A stretch of 64,000 nt of DNA from PALSA-693 sp963781155 (GTDB lineage: Bacteria; Actinomycetota; Acidimicrobiia; Acidimicrobiales; Palsa-688). Below the pieces are notes generated by a model. It ran no database searches and had not been told where the DNA came from. It saw only the letters and a list, made by a program, of their open reading frames with translations. Made by a program: the position numbers and the translations under genes. The stretch lies in assembly GCA_963781155.1 (NCBI GenBank), contig CAWAEC010000016.1, positions 310,001 through 374,000 on the forward strand, written 5' to 3'. Positions 56,024 through 64,000 of this stretch are shown one piece after another. The number at the start of each line of letters is the position of its first letter. Position 1 is the stretch's first letter.

Positions 56024-56953
56024 TCACGAGATCGCCACGGGGTTGAGCGGGCTCCCCGCAGCTCCGGTCACGGGCAGGGGCGCGGCCACAAAGAGAAACT
56101 CGTGTACCCGGTCTGCCGCGAGATCGCCGACAGCGAGATGCTCGAGTAGAGGCACCCCGAGCTTCACCAGTAGCTCTATGTGGACGGCGAGGAATGTGCC
56201 GTTGTCGAAGGGGATGACCTCAACCGCCGAGTTGTCCGCCCCGACCGCGGCGATGTCGTAATCTCTCACGTATGCGGCCGCGTCAAGCCCAAGCCCGGGC
56301 TGCCCTGCTGGCGCCTTTTCCCCCGGCGCCATCTGCTCCGGTGACCCCGCGCCCTGACGCCATGCTTCCAGCCACCCGGTGCGAACCAGCAGGATGTCGC
56401 CCGACTGCAACTTCACCTTCTCCCGAGCTGCGCAAGACTCCAGGTCGTCACCGGTGATGCAATAGCCATTGGGCAATGCGTCCACGTCCAAATGCCGCGC
56501 CACATCGAGAAGCACCCCTCGCCCGGCAATGACGCCGAGCTTCTCGACGCCCAGCCTGCCTGCACCGGAGAAGGCCTTGAACGTCGAACTCTCGAATCCG
56601 TTGTACATGGTGCGATCAGCGAACACGTGGGACAACGCGTCGATGTGCGTCCCATGATGCGAAGCGAACATCAGAATGTCCTGGTTTCCCCCGACTCCGG
56701 GCGCGGCTCCGAAGCCTGCGTACCTTTCTTCGTCGGAGTCGCACGTGAGAGTGAGACGCCTCGGCTCCCCCCTTCCGTCGATGATGGGCGCGGCCGTGGG
56801 ATCGATTGGCAGACCCAGGCTGTACACCCGTCCTCTTCGCACTGTCGCGACGGCGCTCAATACGGCCGCGTTCGTCAGCAGGTTGACCGCGCCTCGTTCG
56901 TCCTCGGCTCCCCACCGGCCCCAGTTAGTCCCGTGTACCTGGCTGCTCATCAA
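56024..56953 (-). CDS. cyclase-family (kynurenine-formamidase-like) hydrolase
   Basis: A 309-residue metal hydrolase of the cyclase superfamily. The metal motif H-x-G-T-H-x-D-x3-H is present (HHGTHIDALSH). It opens NWGRWGAEDERGAVNLLT, as in many actinobacterial members. The family hydrolyses amides, lactones or imides. It is 21 bases from the SMP-30-like gene upstream, on the same strand. Confidence 0.88.
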   Translation of the reverse strand: MMSSQVHGTNWGRWGAEDERGAVNLLTNAAVLSAVATVRRGRVYSLGLPIDPTAAPIIDGRGEPRRLTLTCDSDEERYAGFGAAPGVGGNQDILMFASHHGTHIDALSHVFADRTMYNGFESSTFKAFSGAGRLGVEKLGVIAGRGVLLDVARHLDVDALPNGYCITGDDLESCAAREKVKLQSGDILLVRTGWLEAWRQGAGSPEQMAPGEKAPAGQPGLGLDAAAYVRDYDIAAVGADNSAVEVIPFDNGTFLAVHIELLVKLGVPLLEHLAVGDLAADRVHEFLFVAAPLPVTGAAGSPLNPVAIS

Positions 56954-56974
56954 CTCGCGCCTTCCTCTGGAGTC

Positions 56975-57856
56975 TCACGGGATTCCCGCGCCCGCGAACT
57001 GCACCGGCATCGACCAGATCTTCCCACCGTCGAGCTCCTGCGATGCACCGCCGGGCGAACCGGGACGCGTTCCCGGCGGCGAAAGTGCAGCCGTGTCGAC
57101 GGCGACGACGAAAAGAGTAGAGCGGAGCGGGCCACCCAGCGCACACGCGACCGCTCCAGGGATCTGGCGACGCCCCGTCTGCTCGCCGCCATCCAGCACC
57201 CGCACGACCTCGTCAGTGTAGGGGGACGCGAACCATATGGCTCCGGCCTCGTCGAGACAGATCCCGTCCGGGTAACAACCCGGGACGGCGGCGAAGACCC
57301 TGCGATTGGTCAAGGAACCGTCGGGGTGGCGATCAAAGGCAAGGATGCGCGCCGCGTACGTCTCGGCGATGACCAGCGTCCGGCCATCCGGTGAGATAAC
57401 CGTACCGTTCGGTGAAACCAGACCGGACACGATCCGGAGAGCACCGTCTGGATCAACGATCACCAGGGAGTCCACCGGCTGAAGCATTTCGGGGGCCATT
57501 CCCGCGTAGAGGTCACTTGATCGTGCGCCGACGTAGGCGCGGCCGTCGCCGTCGACCACCATGTCGTTGAGGAAGTCGCCGGGAACGCCCGCCAGGTCTG
57601 CGTGTATTTCCGGCCTGCCGTCGACGATACGGAGTAGCCGCCGATGACGCATCGATACGACGAGAAGTGTCCCATCAGGGAGAAATCCCAGTCCCGACGG
57701 GGAGTCGTCGAGAGTCACCACCGGTTCGAGCTGCCCCTCCAGATTCGCCCGGAACACGGTGCCTCGCCGAATGTCGGAGAACCAGAGGCTGCCGCGATGC
57801 CAGCGTGGCCCCTCCGGAAAGGTCAGCCCTGCCACTAGCAGATGCTCTTCCGACAT
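56975..57856 (-). CDS. SMP-30/gluconolactonase-like protein
   Basis: About 293 residues of six-bladed propeller type. It opens LLVAGLTFPEGPRWHRGSLW and has FSDIRRGTVFRANLEG, LNDMVVDGDGRAYVGARSSD and SPNGTVISPDGRTLVIAETY. These supply the metal-binding Glu, Asn and Asp. It probably hydrolyses a lactone. ATG 57856 is preferred to TTG 57862. It lies in the same run as the cyclase. Confidence 0.87.
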   Translation of the reverse strand: MSEEHLLVAGLTFPEGPRWHRGSLWFSDIRRGTVFRANLEGQLEPVVTLDDSPSGLGFLPDGTLLVVSMRHRRLLRIVDGRPEIHADLAGVPGDFLNDMVVDGDGRAYVGARSSDLYAGMAPEMLQPVDSLVIVDPDGALRIVSGLVSPNGTVISPDGRTLVIAETYAARILAFDRHPDGSLTNRRVFAAVPGCYPDGICLDEAGAIWFASPYTDEVVRVLDGGEQTGRRQIPGAVACALGGPLRSTLFVVAVDTAALSPPGTRPGSPGGASQELDGGKIWSMPVQFAGAGIP

Positions 57857-57881
57857 CGGCAAAAGTACCCGGATGCCCGGT

Positions 57882-58010
57882 TCAGACGCCCAGCAGAACG
57901 ACGGACATATGGTCGGCGGCTCCTGTCAGCCACGACGGGTTGCGGACCTCTTCCAGGTGTGTGGCCACAGGGTCGTCCAGCCCTCTCAAGTCGGTCATGC
58001 CATCGTCCAT
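57882..58010 (-). CDS. possible 42-residue small protein
   Basis: ATG 58010 to TGA 57882 encodes MDDGMTDLRGLDDPVATHLE then EVRNPSWLTGAADHMSVVLLGV. Third codon positions are mostly G or C. It lies 26 bases before the SMP-30 start on the same strand. No family is recognised; it could be a leader or the remnant of a larger gene. Confidence 0.35.
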   Translation of the reverse strand: MDDGMTDLRGLDDPVATHLEEVRNPSWLTGAADHMSVVLLGV

Positions 58011-58186
58011 CCTCGTCCGGCTCCCACCCTCCGGCTATCGGCGGCTGATGATAGAGAACTCCGCTCTTGTTTGCAACCGGGCGGGCATGGGCTGGGTCGG
58101 CAGAGTTAGCGGGGTCGGCAGGGTCGGGAGCGCTGGCAGCCTCGGCAGCGCCGGCAGATCCCGAGCCCGCCGCCACGACAATCGGC

Positions 58187-58990
58187 TCACCACGGCATGG
58201 TCGTCCCGCCGTTGGGCCGAAGAATCTGGCCGGTGACGAACCGGGATGCGTCCGAGGCGAGATACAGGGCGGCCCATCCAATGTCATCCGGGGTCCCGAT
58301 CAACCCGAGGGGCGACCTGGCCCGCATTGGCGCCAGCGTCGCCTCCCGGCGCGCCTCGTCGACGCCCCCGTCCGGGCCGGTGTAGTGCCGGCGAGTGATG
58401 TTGGTCTCGATCAGGCCCGGGGCGATCGCATTCACCCTGACCCGCCGGGATCCCAGCTCCGCGGCGAGGCTGCGCGTGAGCGCCACGATCCCGACCTTCG
58501 AGATGGCATAGGCCACCAGCCCAGGGGCAGCGCCGTCGATAGCTCCCGAGGACATGTTGATGATGCTGCCGCCGTCCCGGGTCGCCATGACCTGGCCCGC
58601 CTCCTGGCAGCCGAAGAGCACGCCCTTCAAATTCACGGCCAGAACTCGGTCGAGCTCGTCCTCGGAAAGGTCGAGCACCGGGACGTCGATAATGATTCCG
58701 GCGTTGTTGCACATCACGTCCAGCCGGCCGTGCTCAGCAACCACCGCGGACACACATGCCGCGACGTCCTCCCGCCGCCGGACGTCGACCGCCTGCGATC
58801 CGGCACTTCCTCCTTCGGCCCGTATCGACTCGGCAGTGGCGTCTGATGCCGCCTCAGCCACGTCCGTGCAAACGACGAATGCCCCCGCAGCACCGAGGAT
58901 CCTGGCCACGCCCTGGCCGATGCCGCTGCCTGCCCCCGTCACGATCGCCACCCGGCCGCCCAGATCCGTCAGCAGACTCCCGTTCGACAT
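58187..58990 (-). CDS. SDR-family oxidoreductase
   Basis: A 267-residue SDR. TGAGSGIGQGVARILGAAGA, then VVCTDVAEAA (Asp favouring NAD), CNNAGIIID, catalytic Ser in NMSSGAIDGAAPGLVA, and YAISK. The C-terminus, LRPNGGTTMPW, is a typical end with GG. It is downstream of the amidohydrolase at 59017, 26 bases apart. Confidence 0.88.
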   Translation of the reverse strand: MSNGSLLTDLGGRVAIVTGAGSGIGQGVARILGAAGAFVVCTDVAEAASDATAESIRAEGGSAGSQAVDVRRREDVAACVSAVVAEHGRLDVMCNNAGIIIDVPVLDLSEDELDRVLAVNLKGVLFGCQEAGQVMATRDGGSIINMSSGAIDGAAPGLVAYAISKVGIVALTRSLAAELGSRRVRVNAIAPGLIETNITRRHYTGPDGGVDEARREATLAPMRARSPLGLIGTPDDIGWAALYLASDASRFVTGQILRPNGGTTMPW

Positions 58991-59016
58991 GGCTCGCTCC
59001 CGGCCGCCAACCCGAC

Positions 59017-60237
59017 TTATAGCCCGGCGGGCGCGGCTGGCACCGCTGGCACCGCTGGCTCGAAGCGGAACAGCCGCTCGGCGTTGCCACGCAGGATCTT
59101 GTACTGCGTGGCAACAGGCAGGCCAGCGAGCAGCTTCCTCGCCACCCCGATGCTGTCAGGCCACGTGGTGTCACTGTGCGGATAGTCCGTTTCCACCATC
59201 ACGTTGTCCTCGCCGATGATGTCCAGCGAGCGAAGCCCCGAGGATTCCTCGATGAAGCAGCCGTAGATGTGCTCGCGGATCGTGGCGCGGACATCCAGCT
59301 GATCCAGGTTCGCCACCAGTTGCTGGGTGGCCACCTCGTTGTTGTAGAAGGCGGTATTGGTCTTCTTGGCCCAGTGACGCTGCTTGTCGATCACTTGCTC
59401 GGCACGCTCGATGAAGTACGGCATCCAGCCGATGTTCCCCTCCGAGAGGGCGATCTTGAGCCCGGGCATCCGCTCGAAGTAATCGCTGAAGAGCCAGGCC
59501 AGCATGGTCCCTGCCGCCCGCACCGCCCCGAACGTGAGGTTGGCCAGCCCCGGGGCATCCGAGGAGATCACCGGCATGGTCGATGACGAGCCCACGTGCA
59601 TACACACCACCGACTGGGTCTCCTGGGCGGCGGCCATCACCGGATCCCAGTACCGCCCGGGATCATGAATCGTGGGCAGGCCCAGCGGTTCGGGATTCTC
59701 GGAAAAGGCGAACGCCGCCGCGCCTTTGCCCGCACATCGCTCGATCTCCCGCGCCGCGGCTGTCGGGTCCCACAACGGGATAAGGATCAGCGGAATAAAC
59801 CGTCCAGGCACGGCCGCGCACCAGTCGTCGATCATCCAATCGTTGTAGGCCTGGACACAGAGGAGGGCGAGAGCCTTGTCCTTGGCCTCCCAGAAGATCT
59901 GCCCACAGAAGCGGGTAAAGGATGGAAAACACAGGGACCCGAGAATCCCGGCCCTGTCCATGTCGGCGACCCTGGCGACCGGGTCGTACGCCCCTGGGTT
60001 CATCTCCGAGTAGGGCACCGGGTCCGGCGAGAACTCCTCCTTGCGCTTCCCGACCGTCACCGACAAACCCGACGTGGGCACCTTCTTGTCCTCGTATATC
60101 CAGCAGTCGTCCGCCAGCATCCGGGGGCCCACTTCCCGGTACTTTGATGGCAGTCGATCGACCCAGACGTTGGGTGGCTCGATCACGTGATCGTCGACCG
60201 AGACCAGCCAATCGAGTTCCGGTGCATTGGCGTCCAT
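59017..60237 (-). CDS. amidohydrolase-2 family protein
   Basis: A 406-residue TIM-barrel protein. Metal motifs: VSVDDHVIEPPNVWVDRLPS, VVCMHVGSSS and VETDYPHSDTTWPDS. The C-terminus repeats Ala-Val-Pro-Ala. It is longer than the other three paralogues in the window. Decarboxylase or hydrolase activity on an acid substrate is expected. Confidence 0.88.
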   Translation of the reverse strand: MDANAPELDWLVSVDDHVIEPPNVWVDRLPSKYREVGPRMLADDCWIYEDKKVPTSGLSVTVGKRKEEFSPDPVPYSEMNPGAYDPVARVADMDRAGILGSLCFPSFTRFCGQIFWEAKDKALALLCVQAYNDWMIDDWCAAVPGRFIPLILIPLWDPTAAAREIERCAGKGAAAFAFSENPEPLGLPTIHDPGRYWDPVMAAAQETQSVVCMHVGSSSTMPVISSDAPGLANLTFGAVRAAGTMLAWLFSDYFERMPGLKIALSEGNIGWMPYFIERAEQVIDKQRHWAKKTNTAFYNNEVATQQLVANLDQLDVRATIREHIYGCFIEESSGLRSLDIIGEDNVMVETDYPHSDTTWPDSIGVARKLLAGLPVATQYKILRGNAERLFRFEPAVPAVPAAPAGL

Positions 60238-60428
60238 GCCGCCTCCTCTGCGAGTGGGTTACCCCGCGACCGCACCGCTGCCGCGGATATTGACCCACGT
60301 GGCGTTCGTTATCGTAGCGAAGCTCCGTGGCGTTGGCAATCGGGCGGACCTCGCGGCCGCGCCGGTTGTGAGTGCCACCCTTTGGGGTACACCCCGGGCA
60401 TCCGCCTGCCGCGGCGGTCCGGGAGCAG

Positions 60429-61553
60429 TCAGTGATCGTGGATGACGACGCCCCGGAGGTTGCGACCCGCCCGCATATCGGCGTACCCCTCATTGATCGA
60501 CTCGAGCGAATAGCGAGTCGTGATCAGCTCGTCGAGCTTGAGGCGGCCCCGTCGATAGAGCTGCAGCATCTCGGGGATGTCTTTGGAGGGACTGGACGCG
60601 CCGAACAGGGCCCCTTGCAAACGTTTTTGGAAGAGCACAACATGCCGTGCGGATATCGGAATGCCGACATCGTCAGCGGCTCGCCCCAGTCCGGTCAGCA
60701 CGCACGTCCCGGCCTTGCGTATGGACTCAACTCCTTGGGCGATATGCGTCCCGCTGGTGACCCCCACGCAGACGATGCAGCTGTCCGCCCCCTGACCGTT
60801 GGTACAGCGTCGGGCCAGATCAGTGGCCTCCTCCATCGTGGCGAAGGCATCGGTGGCCCCGAGTTGCAGCGCCGCCTCGCGCTTCATATCGACAGGATCG
60901 ACCGCAATGACGACGGATGCCCCGGCATGCGCCGCACCCTGGACGGCGTTGATGCCGATACCCCCGACCCCCATGACGATGACGACATCACCCGGCCTGA
61001 CTTCAGCCGACCGGACGGCGGAGCCCCATCCGGTACTCACCCCGCAACTGGTCAGGCACGCAACGTCAAGCGGAATGTCCTCCGGACACCTGACCACGGA
61101 CTGCACAGAAACGGTCGACCACTGGCTGAACGTTGCGACTCCTGCGCCTTGACCGATTGGTGTCTCGCCAATTCGCATGCGTCGGGTCCCGTCGGGCCGA
61201 ACCCCGGACAGAACCCCGGCGCCGTTGTCGCAGAGATTTTGCATGCCCGAAGCGCACCAGCGGCAGAATCCGCACGCAGGCAGAAACGTGAGCACCACGT
61301 GATCCCCCGCCTTCCAACCCGGGGTGTGAGGGCCCACTTCCTCCACGACGCCGGCTCCCTCGTGCCCTCCCACCACAGGGAGCGCACCGGGTGGGACGGG
61401 CAGATCGCCCGTGGCGATGTGGTCGTCCGAGTGACACAACCCTGCGGCGGCCATGCGGATCAACAACTCGCCCTGGCGCGGTCCCTCCAGTTCAACTTCG
61501 GTTACTTCATATTTGCCTGGCTGCTCGAACAGGACCGCCGCTCTTGTCAACAT
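60429..61553 (-). CDS. zinc alcohol dehydrogenase, NDMA-dependent (Rxyl_3153-like) type
   Basis: A 374-residue zinc dehydrogenase. Catalytic zinc site GLCHSDDH and GGHEGAGVVEEVG, structural zinc loop CGFCRWCASGMQNLC, and Rossmann MGVGGIGINAVQGAAHAGA. The overall sequence matches the group whose cofactor is thought to be recycled by mycofactocin. ATG 61553 follows GGGGGACTCC. It heads the long minus-strand run. It would oxidise a primary or secondary alcohol. Confidence 0.88.
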   Translation of the reverse strand: MLTRAAVLFEQPGKYEVTEVELEGPRQGELLIRMAAAGLCHSDDHIATGDLPVPPGALPVVGGHEGAGVVEEVGPHTPGWKAGDHVVLTFLPACGFCRWCASGMQNLCDNGAGVLSGVRPDGTRRMRIGETPIGQGAGVATFSQWSTVSVQSVVRCPEDIPLDVACLTSCGVSTGWGSAVRSAEVRPGDVVIVMGVGGIGINAVQGAAHAGASVVIAVDPVDMKREAALQLGATDAFATMEEATDLARRCTNGQGADSCIVCVGVTSGTHIAQGVESIRKAGTCVLTGLGRAADDVGIPISARHVVLFQKRLQGALFGASSPSKDIPEMLQLYRRGRLKLDELITTRYSLESINEGYADMRAGRNLRGVVIHDH

Positions 61554-61774
61554 TCGAGGAGTCCCCCTACTTCGATATTCGGTATTGGCGTCACCCGGCC
61601 GCGAAGCTACCGAGTGGTCCTCGGGCGAGCAAGTCCGCCTCGATTTCAAATTCGACCCGCCCGTCACGGGCTGCGTTGGAGTATCGTACGTTTGGCGCGA
61701 CGATCCAAATCCCGCCGCGTCTCCCGCCCTCCAGCTAGGGCCGGACAGCTGAGTCAACATGGAGGGGGACTTTC

Positions 61775-62539
61775 GTGGTTGATCTGGGATTGAGCAGGAA
61801 GGTGGCGATCGTCACCGGAGCAGGCGCCGGCCTGGGCCGGGTATACGCACACGCGCTTGGTAACGAGGGGGCGTCGGTCGCCGTCGCCGATCTGGATGGC
61901 GAGGCTGCAGCTACGGTAGCCGACGAGATCCGCTCAGGGGGAGGGACCGCCATACCGGTGGCCGTCGACGTCACAGACGAAAAGGCTGTCAGCGCGATGG
62001 TAAATGACACGGTCGACCGGTTGGGCGGTGTCGACATCCTGGTCAACAACGCCGGTTGGCGTCCGATGCCTACGGGTCACCACTACGACGACATCCCGAG
62101 CGACGTTCAGACTCCGTCTCAATGGCTGCGCATCCTGGAGGTAAATGTCATCGGGCCCCTCATCTGCGCCCGGGCCTGCCGTCCGGTGATGGCCGGTCGC
62201 GGCGGCGGGGTGGTGGTCAATCAAACGTCCATGGCCGCGTACGACAAACCTTCCAGTGCGTACGGTGTCTCGAAAGTGGCATGCAGTGGGCTCACCATCA
62301 GCCTGGCCACTGAACTTGCCCCGGACAACATCCGGGTCAATGGCATTGCCCCCGGCTCAATGACACACCGATTCGCCGACCCAACGCGGACGGAGAGCAT
62401 CCTGGCCGGCCAGCTCATCAAGAGGAAAGGTACGCCCGAGGACCTGATCGGGGCACTGCTCTATCTCACCTCCGACATGTCGAGTTTCGTCACCGGGGTG
62501 AATCTGCTGGTGGATGGCGGAACAGTCCGACAGGTCTGA
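61775..62539 (+). CDS. SDR-family oxidoreductase
   Basis: A 254-residue SDR. TGAGAGLGRVYAHALGNEGA, VAVADLDGEAA (Asp favouring NAD), NNAGWRPMP, catalytic Ser in NQTSMAAYDKPSSA, and YGVSK. GTG 61775 follows GGAGGGGGACTTTC. It is a near relative of the SDR at 46865. It is divergent from the alcohol dehydrogenase and upstream of the organomercurial-lyase-like gene. Confidence 0.88.
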   Translation: MVDLGLSRKVAIVTGAGAGLGRVYAHALGNEGASVAVADLDGEAAATVADEIRSGGGTAIPVAVDVTDEKAVSAMVNDTVDRLGGVDILVNNAGWRPMPTGHHYDDIPSDVQTPSQWLRILEVNVIGPLICARACRPVMAGRGGGVVVNQTSMAAYDKPSSAYGVSKVACSGLTISLATELAPDNIRVNGIAPGSMTHRFADPTRTESILAGQLIKRKGTPEDLIGALLYLTSDMSSFVTGVNLLVDGGTVRQV

Positions 62540-62593
62540 ACTGGCTCGCAACGGCATCACCAATCCCTGCACTCGCTTCGAAAAGGATCAATC

Positions 62594-63340
62594 ATGCATG
62601 AATTTCACGCTCCCTATGGCGTGTACCTTGACACGGCCACAGAACCATTTGAGTTGACAGACGACAGCAAGCGCCTGCGGCGGTACTTTGAGGACTACTT
62701 CATGGTCCACGGCTTCGGGCCGGATATGCCCGAGATGATGGCAACGCTCAACATGTCGCAGACACAGCTCTGGGAAGCGCTCTACCAACTCGAGCGAGGC
62801 GTACAGGTGATGTTCGTGCCCGGGACGGAGACCCTCGTCAAGATGCCTCCCTTCAGCTATGCCCCCACCCGCCACCGGGTAACCGTCGGGGATTCAAGGA
62901 GGTGGTACGCCGGTTGTGCGGGCGAGGCGTCCGCCATCAATAAGCTCTTTCCCGGACGAACCGTCACGGTAGATTCCATGTGCCCCGACTGTTTCGAGCC
63001 GATCAGCGTGGTGTACAAGGATGGAGAAGTGCTCTCCGTGGACCCAGCTGGAGCTCAGATCCACATCGGCATCCGGCCCCACGACTTCCCGAAAGATTGG
63101 ATCGTCACTTGCGACAGCATCAACTTCTTCCGTTCGCCGGAGCACGTTCAAGTCTGGGAGGAGGCACGGCCCGATCCGCGCGGCATCGCTTTCCCGGCCG
63201 AGATGGGTCCGGCCTGGGTCGATGGCGTGGCATCGACCCGGTACTGGAACTACGACCGCGGTCCGGACGTGATCAGTTCGCCTGACGGCATGGTCGAACG
63301 CTTCCGCGAGATGGGCGTCGACGTGACACCCTGGGAGTGA
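62594..63340 (+). CDS. organomercurial-lyase-like (MerB-fold) protein
   Basis: A 248-residue protein. After a helical N-terminal half with a winged-helix-like segment, it aligns by eye with MerB. C108 matches MerB Cys96 (in YAGCAGE) and E111 lies where MerB has Asp99. C130 matches Cys117, and C173 matches Cys159 (in VTCDSINFF). C133 is extra. No merR, merA or mer transporters are nearby, so a role in mercury resistance is unsupported. It may cleave another carbon bond in the neighbouring catabolic pathway. Confidence 0.8.
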   Translation: MHEFHAPYGVYLDTATEPFELTDDSKRLRRYFEDYFMVHGFGPDMPEMMATLNMSQTQLWEALYQLERGVQVMFVPGTETLVKMPPFSYAPTRHRVTVGDSRRWYAGCAGEASAINKLFPGRTVTVDSMCPDCFEPISVVYKDGEVLSVDPAGAQIHIGIRPHDFPKDWIVTCDSINFFRSPEHVQVWEEARPDPRGIAFPAEMGPAWVDGVASTRYWNYDRGPDVISSPDGMVERFREMGVDVTPWE

Positions 63341-63361
63341 TGTCCCTGGCCTTCCCGGTCT

Positions 63362-63889
63362 TCAGGGCTGCGCCGGCTGCCCCACCTGGATAGGAAGCTG
63401 TGGGGTCAAGCGATCGACTGCCCCTTCAGCAGTCCAATCGACGTGCGATGGCCACTTCTCGGGGGGATCGACGTAGTCCGTTCTGTAATACGTGTGGGCG
63501 CGAAAGTCGGCAATCACTGCCCCTTCCGGCCCGATCGTGAAGGTGTATGGCGTTCCAGCGGCACGGTAGACACCCTCACCTGCTCCCAGGACGCGATTCC
63601 CATGGTGCACCTCGCCCTCGAGAATGAACTCGATGTAGTCGACGTCGTGGCGATGTCGAGGGAGCACGGTGCCGGGCGCAAAGCGGAAGATGGTCAGGCT
63701 CATGCCATCGGTGTCCGGGTTGGTGACCATGGCCATCCGCTGGGAGCGCCCTGCAAAATACTCGGCCAGACCGGCCGGGCGGCTCTGGCCCGTGGGATCC
63801 GGATCCAGGGGAGCGAACGGCTCGTCCGGGGAGCCGTTGTGCGAGTCGAAGAACACCGACCTGGGGCCTGGCTTCTCTGCAGCCGCCAT
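63362..63889 (-). CDS. cupin-domain protein
   Basis: A 175-residue protein with one cupin. The metal motif is HRHDVDYIEFILEGEVHHG (His, His, Glu) followed by VLGAGEGVYRAAGTPYTFTI, where a second His-position is replaced. It is a possible dioxygenase, isomerase or sensor; substrate unknown. No signal peptide. Confidence 0.8.
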   Translation of the reverse strand: MAAAEKPGPRSVFFDSHNGSPDEPFAPLDPDPTGQSRPAGLAEYFAGRSQRMAMVTNPDTDGMSLTIFRFAPGTVLPRHRHDVDYIEFILEGEVHHGNRVLGAGEGVYRAAGTPYTFTIGPEGAVIADFRAHTYYRTDYVDPPEKWPSHVDWTAEGAVDRLTPQLPIQVGQPAQP

Positions 63890-64000
63890 ACGTCTGACCT
63901 CCGATTATTTGGTGGCAGCCCACCTTAGCTGGTCGCATGACAGCCAGTCCCTTGGCATAACCATCACCAGGGCGCGAGGCTGTGGGTTGTCCAGGTCACT
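63890..64000. other. window-end non-coding DNA
   Basis: Nothing recognised in these 111 bases; they are probably the promoter side of the cupin gene. Confidence 0.5.

Noticed and set aside
62594..63340. Mercury-resistance operon
   Set aside because: No merR, merA, merT or merP homologue lies in the window, so only the MerB-like fold is reported.

Overview
The window is high-GC DNA with actinobacterial gene content: a tRNA-Thr / tRNA-Met / rpmG cluster, the 5' end of a tRNA at position 1 that is probably tRNA-Trp, an L,D-transpeptidase with Ig-like domains, a CwlO-like glucosaminidase, abundant MarR/IclR/LuxR regulators, many short-chain dehydrogenases and amidohydrolase-2 proteins, and an alcohol dehydrogenase of the NDMA/mycofactocin-dependent type. 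I infer an Actinomycetota chromosome, possibly Acidimicrobiia-like. No phage, IS element, CRISPR array or rRNA gene was seen.

Layout. 1-3.2 kb (mostly minus): partial tRNA, a hypothetical gene, a divergent MarR gene, a convergent spacer with two nested hairpins, anti-sigma and ECF sigma genes, rpmG, tRNA-Met and tRNA-Thr. A terminator-like hairpin with a competing upstream hairpin lies directly in front of tRNA-Thr. 3.2-21 kb: cell-surface and housekeeping-accessory genes, including a 990-residue secreted IgGFc-binding-type protein, two acetyltransferases, a frameshifted MFS permease, an esterase, a Baeyer-Villiger-type monooxygenase, a dual-specificity phosphatase, a STAS protein, the glucosaminidase, a methyltransferase, a hotdog protein, a frameshifted L,D-transpeptidase and a frameshifted membrane protein. 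21-34 kb: SDRs, amidohydrolases, a large LuxR-type ATPase regulator, an unusual ThDP enzyme, an APC permease and a cNMP-binding/thioredoxin-reductase-like fusion. 34-43.4 kb: DHA2 exporter, a remnant of a hopanoid radical-SAM gene, an IclR regulator, an esterase, an LLM oxidoreductase, then an SDR / small ORF / amidohydrolase / D-aminoacylase-like operon closed by a strong terminator. 43.5-46.3 kb: two nearly identical orphan ABC substrate-binding lipoproteins.

46.3-64 kb is the most coherent block. A minus-strand run from about 61.55 kb down to 47.67 kb encodes an NDMA-dependent-type alcohol dehydrogenase, an amidohydrolase, an SDR, an SMP-30-like lactonase, a cyclase-family hydrolase, a CaiB CoA-transferase, a Zn-ribbon/OB DUF35 protein, a Cys-less thiolase-like protein, a ketopantoate-reductase-like protein (frameshifted), a 38-codon ORF, a fused double CaiB protein, another CaiB protein and a MarR regulator. 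The CaiB-DUF35-thiolase trio is joined by 4-base ATGA overlaps. By analogy with Ltp2/ChsH2 this looks like an acyl-CoA side-chain or retro-aldol catabolic operon of unknown substrate. It is flanked by plus-strand SDRs, an organomercurial-lyase-like protein with no mer genes nearby, and a cupin.

Seven genes each carry a single-base frameshift with otherwise intact coding on both sides. This points to uncorrected indels in the assembly, or to widespread decay, and both readings are recorded. Start codons were chosen by ribosome-binding site and family length, and the text says where they are uncertain.
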